Shown here piece by piece: positions 12,129 to 23,400 of a DNA stretch of 64,000 bases. Position 1 is the stretch's first letter. Each line of letters opens with the position of its first letter. This DNA comes from Pogostemon cablin (taxonomy: Eukaryota > Streptophyta > Magnoliopsida > Lamiales > Lamiaceae): NCBI GenBank assembly GCA_023678885.1, contig CM042958.1:15184852-15248851 (forward strand). The letters are read 5' to 3'. The notes beneath the pieces are model-generated. The model was given only the letters and a program-made list of their open reading frames with translations. It was not told the origin of the DNA and made no database searches. The position numbers and the translations under genes were made by a program.

Positions 12129-13017
12129 TCAATATTTAGTCAAATTTGCTCCACTTTAGTAATGAGATTAATATTGTCTGTTTGGTATATAGAAGTGAAA
12201 AATGAAAAGTGAGATAAAATTGGTTAAATAAAAATATGATATAGATTAATTAGAGTGAAAATATTCAAATGACCTGCATAGCAGGTCAAAGGACCAAAAT
12301 GTTATATTTTATGAATTTAATGGACTAATTTTAAAATTGTTATAAAATTAACAGATTAATTTCAAATTAAAAAAAATTAATGGACTAATTTCAAAATAAA
12401 TGAAAGTTAGCGGACGAAAAAATCTATTTTCCCTATAATAAACATACTTTAGTAATGAATCGACCCGTCTCATAACCGTTTCACAAAAAATCCGTCTCAT
12501 AAGAGAATGTCTCTTAAAAGAATTATCACCAATATTAGGGTACATAACAATTTCTCTAACCTCTGCTGCCCCAGTCTTCAATTTGTCCTAATTTTATAAA
12601 TGAAATGTATAGTACAATGTGTGAGAGCAACAACACTTAGTAAATTACTCCTTTACTACTAAAACTTATTTTTACTATTTCTGGTAATAAAATGCTCTGA
12701 TATGTTGTGGTCTATAATACACAGCTGCTTTGGGCAAGCTATATAATAATACTACTGGTTTAATTGAAAGAAAGTCGATAATAAAGGAGTATAATTTTCT
12801 TCTTGTTGAATTCTTTATTGCCCTTGTTGGATTCTTTGATGTCCTCATTTATTTCTTTGTCCATTTCAACCATTTTGAGCTAACTATGACTTAAGAGATA
12901 TTGATTGAGTTGATTTAATTGGAAGTTAATGTAACAAATTATAGGGTGGGTTTCTAATAATGCATTTGAAATTGAATTCATATCTCGTATAAGCATGAAC
13001 ATAATTATTTTATACAC

Positions 13018-13143
13018 AATTTTTTCTTCTGTAACAAATTATATTAATTTTAGCATAATTTATTTTATGGGTGGCAATAGAATTTTTTCTTCTGCAACAA
13101 ATTATATTAATTTTAGTATAATTTATTTTATGGGCGGCACTAT
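13018..13143 (+). repeat. Tandem duplication (about 60 bp) at the left edge of a Mutator-like element
   Basis: The block starting aattttttcttctg is present at 13018 and again at 13081. Each copy runs through ttattttatggg and into ggc. The second copy leads into the TIR of the element at 13132. The first ends tgggtggcaatag, resembling the first bases of the TIR. Confidence 0.75.
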
Positions 13144-13656
13144 TGCCACCTGACACTTTACTTAAAGCACCCGAATTTTAAAAAATAATGCGGGGAAAGT
13201 ACTAAATTACCCCCACCCCAAATAATATACATTTCACAAATAAATATTTTCAATTTGCTAAACACACCCAAAGCAAACATACGTGCTTCTGCTATCTCAT
13301 GCTCCGACGAACCATCTGTTCCTGCAGCCACCGTATCCCCTTCTTTTACCGTCACCTTGAGTTTGCCAATAATTTTCGGATCTTTCCTTTTCTTTCCCAA
13401 CTGATAAGGTGTGTTGAATCTCCTCTACCGCCTAAAAGATCTGCCAACAATGAATCCGTTTCTGATGACTGAAAATCAAAAGTAAATGGGTGTGATAATA
13501 TAGGAGTGGCAACTCCGTCATAACAAAGTGGAGAAAATAAAAAAAATAAGGTTTCATGGATAAATTCAAGTATAAGGGTATTTTAGTACATTCAGTGTTT
13601 TATTTTTTAAAGTTCGGGTGCCTTAAGTAAAGTGCCGGGTGACAATAGTGCCGCCC
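13132..13656. mobile_element. Mutator-like MITE (525 bp) with about 50-bp TIRs and 9-bp target duplication
   Basis: Left end gggcggcactattgccacc followed by tgacactttacttaa; the right end (13606-13656) is the near-perfect complement. Target duplication ttattttat at 13123-13131 and 13657-13665. The interior (about 13180-13500) is less AT-rich than its surroundings. On the minus strand it carries an open stretch (13158-13400, beginning MGKKRKDPKIIGKLKVTV) that could be a captured gene fragment, as in Pack-MULEs, or chance. I recognise no protein family in it. Confidence 0.85.
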
Positions 13657-13665
13657 TTATTTTAT

Positions 13666-14367
13666 ACGATGTTATCTTTAAAGGTATTAATTCCTTCCAC
13701 ACAAGTGTAAATGATTCTCACAAGGAATTAATCTTCCAGGATACAAAATCTATTTTACAGAACTCCGATAGTTACACTCTATTGAAATTCTGAAACATAA
13801 ATCGAAAGTTTTATGGAAAACTTAGAAATATTTTAGAGAAGAAGAAGAAAAGAAGAGCAAAAGGCTTATCTTCTATATTTTCACGTCAAACTCTTACTAG
13901 TATTTATAGAAATATTACAACCAAAAGATTTGTCTGTTCTTTAAAAGATTCAACTTTAACTGACACACCTATTCATTTTAATTGCAAACGGTTCTGGTAT
14001 ATTGCAACTTAAACTCTATCTGTTTCCTTTCTGCTTTTATGTATATATTGTAATTATAATAATAATATAAATATTAATAATAATTAATGATTTAACATAA
14101 CAAATAAGTTAATGCATTTGCTGAATATTATATTAACGTAAATATACAGCAAGAAGAGCTTTCAAAAGAGTAAAATAGATCATATCCAGGGTAATTTTTT
14201 TTTTCGATAAATAAAATTTGTATTAATACCCAAATATTCAGGATAAGTTTAAGTACATAGAAATTCAAACTAGGATTATTGAAGTGCGTATTCGTAGTTC
14301 TCACAATTTCAATTGTAGAAATCGAGAAGTATATATTATACACACAATAATTAGGTAAAACAATTTA
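13666..14367. other. Intergenic, AT-rich, nothing recognised
   Basis: No exon, RNA gene or clear element found. Confidence 0.4.
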
Positions 14368-14678
14368 TAGTGTACACCCGGGTGTACCTAGAGATAGGCT
14401 GCATCCATATACAAATATAAATAAAAAGATATACAATTAAGAGTAAAAATGTATACAATTTAATTGTTAATTTTTTTTAATGAAAAATTGTATATAATAT
14501 CAATAAAAAGTTATACATATATGGATGTTAGTTTTTTAAAAGAAAACTTAATGTGAAAAAAGTATACAATTATTACAAAACATTTATACAAAATAAAATA
14601 ATATGTATATAAAATAGAATAAAAAGACATACACATATGGGTGCACCCTTGCACCTGGCTGCACCCAATATACACTGA
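14368..14678. mobile_element. Foldback element with 'agtgtacaccc..gggtgca' ends
   Basis: The left end atagtgtacacccgggtgta and the right end gcacccaatatacactgat are imperfect inverted repeats; 'ggctgca' and 'gatacaca' words lie inside. The element is AT-rich and non-coding. No clear target duplication, so the class is open. Related words (gtgcaccgggtacaccggtg) occur at about 42900, 56140 and 60735. Confidence 0.5.
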
Positions 14679-14679
14679 T

Positions 14680-15899
14680 TAGGAGATCATAACTGCGAGG
14701 CGATCATAATTGTTGTTTAATAAGACCATAATACTACTAAATTCAAACTAAATTATTGCAGACAAAATAGAAACGGTATTTTCTTGAAAACGAGTGAGAG
14801 AGACCGCCAGATATTTTTAATGCTACACCAGATTTGCTTCATGCTCAATTTCACATTTTTCCTTTTTTTTTATCAATTCTACAGTATTTATATATTATTA
14901 CATTTACTAAAAATGATAAAAATAAAATTCATTATAATTTTACTAACTTTTTATCCGAACACAATACAAACATTTTCAGCGATTCCAATAACTTTATACG
15001 TGCTTTTTATTAAATTAATTAATTAAAATATTTATACTATATCTTAATTTATAAAAAGAATAAATTTTTCTTCAACTCCAATTACAAAAATACTTTAAAT
15101 ACTACTGAGACTCTAAACTCTCTTTCAGGCTCAGATTAAATACGTCAAAAGATTATTGCGAAGTAAAAAAAGTAAGTGGTTGATGATTTGTAACTCTTTC
15201 ACGCAGTACTACAGTTGTGTTCGCCACTTTCGTAGTAGGAACTAGGAACTAGAATCATGATTGTGTGAAATAAATATCAAGAAAATCACTATTTCCAAAT
15301 GGGTTTTCTTTAGTAATTTGTTTCTTGAATGGTTTAATAGATTTGTGTTTGAGCATCTGAAGATGGGGTTTTTTGATCCCTAGAAAATTGAGCCTCTAGG
15401 TTTACAGAACAGGCTTTTTTTGACTTGTTAGGCTGATGATGGAGCTTGAGTGCGTGGTGACTAAATAAGAAAGAGAATAGAAGAGAGAGAGGAAGTGAAG
15501 TGTAAAAGTAATGATTGGTTTAATTCACTATTCCAGTGGGGCTGTGCTGTCAAAACTGGCACTTTGGGAAATAAGGGCTGATGAAATTTTGTAGGGATGA
15601 TTGAGATATGTCAATTTGAGACTTCTGGGCCTTTCTCCTCTTTGTTTGATTCCATGGTGGTCCTTTTCACATTTCACATTCTCACTTTGCTTTACTCTCT
15701 TCACAATTAAATTTGCTTTCCTTCTCCAATTAATTGCGTCTGCTCTTCGTTTTTCCTGTCTTGTTTCTTGTTTACACAAATGGGGTTTGTGATTTGGATA
15801 GAGATTTTTCTTGCTGTCTGATAAAACTTCTTTATCATAGGCCAGCATTTATTAGCATAATGGCATCCTCTGTTTCTTGGTGATATTTGTTGCAGCTCA
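14680..15899 (+). other. Upstream region and probable 5' leader of the MYB gene
   Basis: No protein-coding exon seen. CT/GA-rich sequence from about 15120 is typical of a plant leader. A good 3' splice site (tatttgttgcag, ending 15897) suggests an intron in the 5' UTR. The exact transcription start is not visible to me. Confidence 0.4.
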
Positions 15900-15942
15900 G
15901 AGGACCTCTGTTTCTGCTAGTGGATTGATTGCCTTCTCAGCC

Positions 15943-16048
15943 ATGTCTGTTCTTTTTCTAGCAAAATAATTCAGATCCCAAATGTTGAGATGCAGAATCA
16001 TGTCTCTCAACTGCTGAGTTTCACCTGATGATGTTGATTCTGAACTAG
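15943..16048 (+). promoter_or_regulatory. Three short upstream ORFs in the MYB leader
   Basis: ATG 15943 to TAA 15969 (8 codons); ATG 15982 to TGA 16017 (11 codons, with a second in-frame ATG at 16000); ATG 16028 to TAG 16048 (6 codons, starting ATGATG). All end before the main ATG at 16054, the last only 5 nt before it. They could reduce translation of the main frame. That is inference; no conserved peptide is recognised. Confidence 0.6.
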
Positions 16049-16053
16049 ACTAG

Positions 16054-19000
16054 ATGTCGGCCGATGTATCAAGAAGTGTATCAGAGTGGAGTAGGGAGCA
16101 GGATAAGCAATTTGAGAATGCAATAGCTACTCATCCTGAGGACTCTAAGGATAGATGGGAGAAAATTGCAGCTGATGTTGCTGAAAAATCTGTGGAAGAG
16201 GTTAAACACCACTATGAACTCTTAGTTGATGATCTCAACCGAATAGAATTCGGTGTTGTAGAGGTGCCATGTTACAATTCTTCTTCGGATGGTTCGACTG
16301 GTCATGCTGGTGATGAAGCAGCTGGTAAGAAGGCTGCAAACTCTGGACACTCCAACACTGAGTCCAATCATGGAGGCAAGGGTGGTTCTAGGTCGGATCT
16401 GGAGCGTCGTAAGGGTATCGCCTGGACGGAGGACGAACACAGGTTAAAGCATATCTCTCTTGAGTTATGTATATAATTGCTGTTATCACCTCATCTTATA
16501 TAAACAGGGTACTTGTTTCTTGCAGTTATTAATTTTAGCTTTTATGCAAGATTTCACTTATTTGTCTGGAAATTACATATTGTCTATAAGAATCAACCTT
16601 AAACCTCAAATGTTTAATTATCTCACTGTTGGCAACTTGTTTGATTTAAACAATTCCATCAGTTGCAAATATGCGGAACGAAACTCCTTAAGTTGTTCTT
16701 GGCAAGTAAAAAACAATTACCCCAATTTCTGAACACACAAATGCTATCTGGGATTTTTCCATTGATGATATAATTTTTCGTTATCAGGCAACGGAGTGCT
16801 AAACTGTCACAGTAATTGTAATAAGCCCAGTAGCAGCTGTAAACTTTTTTCTCTTTTCTGGAAAATATTTTGAAATAGCCTAGTAGCTCATATGCAAACC
16901 AAATATCTAGTCATTGATGAACAACTTTTGAATATTTTATGTTATGTTGTCTGTGGATTCTGTTTTAGAGAATAAATGCCATAAGATTAGACCGCATTCT
17001 TGAGAAGATACAAGCGACATATGTTGAAATCCACAATTAATTGTTCAATCTAAGTTGATATAACACTTATAGAATAAAGTTTCCAGACTGCAAATGGAAG
17101 GTAACATTAGATAGATCATCAATTGTTATGTGAACTCCGTTAACTGTTTTTCAATACTTGATTTGATAGGTCAAGGCGGAGGATTTTTGGGTAATTAACT
17201 TGGTCTACAGCTGTGTATCTAACTTTGTGACATTGTTTCATTTTTATTCTTATATATTGTGTTTCATATACATGAGGACAAATATACTATGTTTTGCCTC
17301 TATACCAAGACAGCCACGGCATGATGCCGATTTTGGTTTTGCTACTTCTAGACCAGCATGAGGTGCAAATGGTAAAACCATACTGTGTTTCTTTATTGAA
17401 TAAAATTTCTTTCTAGAAGGGATGTGGAAATATTCCTATGTACTCTAATTAATAATTTGTCACTTCTTGAGAGTATTTGGGACTAAATCCTTTTTTTCTT
17501 TATTCCCCTTATGTCCTATAATATGTTATTTGGGTTCTTAATCATTGCAATTTTAAACCTCTAAAGCTAGCAAGAAAACACCAATATGATAGTTTGAAAC
17601 ATTCACAAATTCAAATAGCTATACATTTTGCTGAACCATTGCACAGTTATCATAATACCAACTTTTGCTAACAAACTGGGTATATTTTTGGAACTGAGTT
17701 TTGAATTTAAAATGAATTGATGAAACCAAGTCCATGATGATGCATCTAATATTGTCAGAGGAGATTTTAGCGTTCATTTTGTCCAAGAGTTGATTAATTT
17801 GTTGCACACTCATTCAGAAACTACTGATCCGATTCATGAAATTAGGCTATAGAAGTTTTTGGTTTGATATATGGACAGTGATTGGATAACCAAGACATCC
17901 CTCAACACACCATCTTGAAACAGCTGAGTTTAAAGTAGAACTGGTTTCACCTTTGGGTTGAGCGCTTGTAGTATATTATTTTACCCTTCTGGATGAGGGA
18001 GAAAGGAGGATTTGAAAGTAGAATTTGCAGCAGGTAAATTTATGATCTGTAGTTAAGTGATGCAAATAAACAAAATGTCACATGATATGACACGGAAAAA
18101 TCATAAGATAATCAGCCATTTTGGTCTTACTAATTAATACTTCTTCATAGCAAAATTATGCATCCTAGTTTGGAAACGCTACTCATTTTTAACAGTAGTT
18201 GGAAATTACTTGACATTTACATGAAGGTACGAACGCACTCTGCACTCCTCTTTGTACGCTGATGTTGACTTGATAAACTGTTAGCTATCCTGGTAACACT
18301 TCTAACTCCACCAAAGGGAGAAGAAACCTTTCCCTAGAGATACAAAAAAGAAAAAATCAATCACCATCAGAAATACTTTGATCAGTCAACTAGTCTAGAA
18401 GCTTATATATCAATGTAGAATCAGTGTTAATAGGGCGTTATAGTGTCATCTGTGGACTGTAGACACCAAAATAGTATATGAAGTTCAAGCAATCTGGATT
18501 AGGTTGTCTGATTCAAGTCCGACTCAAAAATCTCTCATTTGATGATGTTTTTTATACTCTATGAATGCATCCACTTTGAGACTAAATACACATAATTGAG
18601 GCTAATTTTGTAGGATTTATGCATCATTTCAAAGAAATTGGTTTTTCTAGCTTATTATGTTTGATTAGCTCTTCTGCCCCTCCTATTTCAATGATGTTTA
18701 CATATTACATGTGGTATGGGTACACATAAACAGGTTATTTCTTCTTGGTCTGGACAAATATGGAAAAGGCGATTGGAGAAGCATTTCTCGAAACTTTGTG
18801 GTGACGAGGACTCCTACCCAAGTGGCCAGCCACGCCCAGAAGTATTTTATCCGTTTGAACTCAATGAATAAAGACCGGAGACGATCAAGCATCCACGACA
18901 TCACCAGTGTCAACAGCGGAGATGTCCCTGTGCCTCATGTTCCAATCACGGGCCAGGCCAACGGGGGAAGCTCATCCGGAAAAGCAAGCAAATCTCTCTC

Positions 19001-19178
19001 TCCAAACCCTGTTGCTGCAGCTCCTGGAGTGAGCATCTACGGGCACCCGAGTATTGGACAGCCAATAGGCGGGCATCTTGTTTCAGCAGTCGGCACGCCA
19101 GTGAATCTCCCATCAGCACAATTGGCTTATGGCATAGAGCACCGGTTCCTGGATCCGTGGCACCCGGGGCTCCATTGA
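16054..19178 (+). CDS. SRM1-like: SRM1/DIVARICATA-like MYB transcription factor, two exons, C terminus frameshifted
   Basis: Nuclear DNA-binding factor of the two-repeat, plant-specific MYB-related class. Exons 16054-16442 and 18734-19178 join within an Arg codon across a 2291-bp intron (CACAG/gttaaa..aacag/GTTATT). They give 277 residues. First SANT repeat residues about 12-62 ([32 protein letters not shown]). Second repeat about 118-170 ([32 protein letters not shown]) ending in the diagnostic SHAQKYF at 162-168, followed by [20 protein letters not shown]. From about residue 250 the reading matches the family end GTPVNLP..AYG. The frame then departs after residue 265 and stops at 19178. The family-like tail [12 protein letters not shown] continues in another frame from 19139 to a TGA at 19202-19204. 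A polyadenylation signal aataaa is at 19259-19264. Confidence 0.92.
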
Positions 19179-19272
19179 GCATGGCCTACCCAGTGACCCG
19201 TTGAACATGGCCTCTAATAGATGTTTTTTGCTTTCATGAGGGCTATAGTTATATGTCAAATAAAGCCAGAAT

Positions 19273-19392
19273 AGGATCCCATCTGCTGTAACTAGCTATT
19301 TTGGTTGTGGTGATCAATTGTAAAGCCGTGTTTCGTTACACATTAGAAATAACAGTTTTTATTAGGCGATCAAAGTGTGGCATCTTTTATTC
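19273..19392 (+). repeat. MYB 3'-flank segment, duplicated at about 26928-27068
   Basis: The run ggatcccatctgctgtaact, then ctattttggttg, aattgtaaagccgtg, acattagaaataacagtttt and aggcgatcaaa recurs in the same order, diverged, at about 26928-27068. Each copy lies upstream of a U2 locus. Confidence 0.7.
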
Positions 19393-19478
19393 AGTCTGCA
19401 AATCCCACATCGAAAGAACTAAAGAAATATTAATATACATGGCAAGAATAAAAGGAGAATCAGAACACATTTTTAAGC

Positions 19479-19670
19479 ATACCTCTCTCGGCCTTTTGGC
19501 TAAGGATCAAATGTAGTATTGTTCTTATCAGTTTAATATCTTGAGGGGGAGGGACAATAATGGCAGCTTACTGTCGAGGCTCTTGAGCGTCGCCTTGGTG
19601 TTGCATTACTGCCGTGGCTTGAGCGTCGCCTTGGTGTTGCATTACTGCCGTGGCTAGGCGTACCCCACCA
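19479..19670 (+). pseudogene. U2 snRNA pseudogene, internally deleted
   Basis: Starts atacctctctcggcctttt. It keeps the 5' region with small changes (an extra base in 'ggatcaa', gtagtattg), then jumps from the 'cagtttaatatc' arm to ttgagggggagg, losing stems IIb and the segment before the Sm site. Stem IV sequence (gcgtcgccttggtgttgcat) is present twice in tandem. It has an upstream element, atcccacatcg, at about 19402-19412. Probably not functional. Confidence 0.85.
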
Positions 19671-19683
19671 ATGCGTAGTTGAA

Positions 19684-19750
19684 AGTTAATATACCCCTAC
19701 TAATTGAAAAGAATATTTCTGCTGCCATGGGTGGAAGTTAATATACCCCT
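19684..19750 (+). repeat. U2-trailing repeat containing the copia target site
   Basis: Two copies of 'gttaatatacccctac' with 'taattgaaaagaatattt' between them. The same words return at 25230-25370 beyond the copia element, so this is the tandem repeat trailing the U2 pseudogene, split by the insertion. Confidence 0.7.
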
Positions 19751-20371
19751 ACTGAAATGGAAACCTCATCAATTAATGTCTGATCAACATTAGTAGGAGT
19801 ATGTTTGTAGTTTAGTTATGCATGATCATGGTAATCATCAGAAACGGGTGCATGATCATACTTAATAAACTGAAATCAATGCATGTGGAAGGAGTTGTGA
19901 TAGGGTGTGTTGCAGCTGGTGTAGGGAGTGTTTGGAAGCATGTTCTGGAACGTTCCATGCACGGTTTGAAAGCTCAAAGGGTGGACTATGAGCTAGAGTT
20001 CGTTACAACAGAAAAAGATTCGATTTAACTACCCAAATAACAGCTGGAAGTTGAACACACGTGATGGTCCTATAAGTTTCAACTTATTCTGCATAGTGTA
20101 TATATATGGTGTAATCTGTGTATATCAGATGTATGTAATCTTCATAATCCTCTGAAAGCAATAAGAAACGATCATCATCATCAAGTGGACGTAGGCTTGG
20201 TTAATAAGCCGAACCACTATACATCTTGTTCTTCAAAATTCTTCAAACACACTAGCACACACTTGTTCTTGATCTAATATTTGTGAGTTTGAATCAATCC
20301 TTGATTCTGTATTCAAAGTTTATCCAAGCAATTTGCTTGAAGCAGATCTGTTTGTGCATTCAACACTGAGA
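19751..20371 (+). repeat. 5' LTR of the copia element
   Basis: 621 bp by coordinates. Contains a TATA-like gtatatatatgg at about 20097. Differs from the 3' LTR by a base near the start and about 2 bp of length in the first 70 bp; I saw no other difference by eye. An open frame of 68 codons (19822-20028) is present identically in both LTRs; I do not consider it a gene. Confidence 0.93.
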
Positions 20372-20449
20372 ATTGGCGCCGTCTGTGGGAAACATCATAG
20401 ACAAGCAGATCAAAGAAGCAGTTACTTGAAGAAGAAAGAAGGATTCAAC

Positions 20450-23400
20450 ATGGTTACCAAATTTGATATTGAACGGTTTACTGAGAAGTCAGATTATGGG
20501 CTGTGGAAGATCAAGATGAGATCCATCTTGGTACAGCAAGGCCTCGGAGGAGCAATCAAAGAAGCTCCAGTCAATGAAGCAGCAGCAGTAGATGTGCAAG
20601 CTGCAGCAGCTGAAGCAGATCTTCAAGAAAGAGCTCTAAGTGCCATCTTCTTGTGTCTTGGTGATAAGGCACTCAGAGAAGTTCAGAGGGAAACGACTGC
20701 AAGAGTAGTATGGAAGAAACTTGATGATCTCTATATGGTAAAAACTCTTGCAAATCGATTATATCTGAAACAGAAATTATACTCATTCAAAATGACAGAA
20801 GAAAAATCAGTTTTAGTTCATCTTGATGAGTTTAATAAGGTACTTGATGATCTGGAAAATGTTGAGGTTAAATTAGAGAATGAAGATAAGGCTCTGATTT
20901 TGTTATCTGCACTTCCAAAATCGTTTGAAAATTTTAAAGACACATTGCTGTTTGGTAGCAAAGAATCAATAAGTCTTGATGAGGTTGAATTAGCTTTGAA
21001 AACTAAGGAGTTACAAAAGTGTAGTGAGGAACAAGGAGCATCAGGTGAAGGATTGATGATCAGGAAGGGAAATCAGAACAAGAAACATAACAAGAAGGGT
21101 AGTTCTGATGGTAAGAAACAAGATACCAAAGGTGATCAGTCTGCCAGTGACAAGGAAGGAAGAAAATGCTTCCACTGTCATGAACCTGGTCATTTTAAGA
21201 AGAATTGTTACAAGTGGAAAGCAGCCAAAAGGAAGAAGACAGAGGCTGGGAAGGATGGACAACAAAGAGTGCAAGCAAATCAGGTGACAAATAGTCAAAA
21301 TCAGGTGGAGATTGATTATCCTGAGGCACTGTTAATTTGTTCATTAAAAGGATCCATGGATTGGATCCTTGATTCAGGATGTTCATTTCATATGTCTCCA
21401 ATGAAGCATTGGTTTACTGATCTTAAGTATCAAAATGATGGATCAGTATTATTAGGAAATGATCATACATGTCAGATAAAGGGAATAGGCTCTATCAAGT
21501 TAAGAATGCATGATGGAGTGATTAGAACCTTGACAGGTGTGAGGTACATTCCAGAACTCAAGAGAAATCTAATTTCATTAGGTATATTAGATGCTTCAGG
21601 ATATGAATTTAGAACAAAAGGTGGAGTACTCATTGTTGAAAAGGATGAGTATGAAGTAATGAAAGGAATCAGAAAAAGAGAGCTGTACATTCTTGATGGT
21701 CATACTGTAACTGGACAGAATAATGCTACAATTGGAAGTGATAATATACACTTATGGCATGGGAGGTTAGCTCATATAAGTGAGAAAGGGCTACAAGAAC
21801 TATCAAGACAGAAAGCTATCTGCATCACTCCATCAGAGCAGTTGAAACAATGTGAACATTGCATTTTTGGAAAGGCTAAGAGACTTAAGTTTGGAATTGG
21901 TGATCACACAAGTACATCCAGGTTGGATTATATTCATTCAGATCTATGGGGACCTGCAAGAACTCAAACCAAAGGTGGTGGCAGGTACTTCATGTCTTTC
22001 ATTGATGATTACAGTAGGAAAGTATGGATATATATTCTTAAAACTAAGGATGCAGCCTTTAACACTTTCAAAGATTGGCTAGTTGAGGTGGAGAACATCT
22101 GTAATGCTAAGATCAAAGTGTTAAGAACTGATAATGGACTTGAATATTGTTCTGAAGAGTTCAACAAGTTCTGTAGAGATAAAGGTATCATAAGACACAA
22201 GACTGTTCCAGGCACACCACAACAAAATGGTGTTGCAGAAAGATTAAATCAAACCTTACTAGAGAGAGTAAGGTGTATATTGAGTAATTCTGGTTTAACA
22301 AAGGACTTTTGGGGTGAGCTGGTCACTACAGTGGCATTCCTCATAAATAGAAGTCCATCAGCAGCTCTGAAGTTTAAAACACCTCAAGAGGTATGGTCAG
22401 GAAAATTAGCAGATTACTCAATACTTAGAGTCATTGGTTGTTTAGCTTATGCTCATGTTAAGCAAGATAAGTTAACACCAAGAGCAGTGAAGTGTGTTAT
22501 GATAGGATATCCTAAGGGTGTGAAAGCTTACAAACTATGGAGTATTGAAAGCAAGAAGTTCTTAGTAAGCAGGGATGTCACATTTAATGAGGCTGTAATG
22601 CCACTATGTCCACAACAAGTTCAGACTATTCAAGGAAGTAATAAAACTGAGCTTGAGGTGGAGCATGCCAAGAGAATTGTACATGACCAGAGGACAGGTG
22701 ATGAAGAAATATTACAAGATGATACTGCTGAAATCACTGATAATGATCAAGGAAGATCAGAAACTGATGAACTGTTAAATAGCTATCAGTTAGCTAGGGA
22801 CAGACAGAGAAGGTCTATTAAACCACCAACTAGATATGCAAATGCTGACATAGTATCCTATACACTATATATAGCAGAGGAGATTGATTCATATGAACCA
22901 AAGAATTATCTAGAGGCTATGAATTGCAAAGAAAGTGACAGGTGGAGTGTTGCTATGCAAGAAGAGTTGATGTCTTTGGAAAAGAATCAAACATGGAAGA
23001 TAGTTCAGAAGCCAAAGGATCAGAGGTTGGTTAGTTGTAAGTGGATCTACAAGAAGAAGGTATCTCCAGAAAGTGCAGGTGGAATAAGGTACAAGGCTAG
23101 ATTAGTTGCAAGAGGTTTTTCACAAAAAGAGGGGATTGATTACACTGAAATTTTCTCTCCAGTGGTCAAACATTGTTCAATTAGAGTAATGCTAGCTCTA
23201 GTTGCTCAGTTTGATCTTGAGTTGCATCAAATGGATGTAACAACAACCTTTCTTCATGGAAATTTGGAAGAGAAAATATATATGAGCATTCCAGAAGGTG
23301 TAGCAGTTCAAGATACTACCAATAAGGCTTGTTTACTGCTGAAATCCTTATATGGATTGAAGCAAAGTCCAAGGAGATGGTACTTGAGGTTTGATGAATA

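Larger units (their letters stand above)
11608..12433. mobile_element. Mutator-like MITE (826 bp) with perfect 9-bp target duplication
   Basis: Terminal inverted repeats of about 30 bp begin gggaaaatagattttttt and continue gtccgctaact; the right arm (12402-12433) is its near-exact complement. Target duplication tataataaa at 11599-11607 and 12434-12442. A 9-bp duplication points to the Mutator superfamily. Inside lie a (TA)n tract (11805-11857) and a nested Stowaway-like MITE (11898-12128). No transposase. Confidence 0.85.

Noticed and set aside
19822..20028. A 68-codon open frame inside the 5' LTR, repeated identically at 24680-24886
   Set aside because: Both copies are identical because LTRs are identical. 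No family resemblance, and it sits over the LTR regulatory region. Not evidence of a gene.
20333..20449. An ATG at 20333 as the start of the copia polyprotein
   Set aside because: It would lie inside the LTR and read through the primer-binding region. The ATG at 20450 matches the usual copia Gag N terminus.
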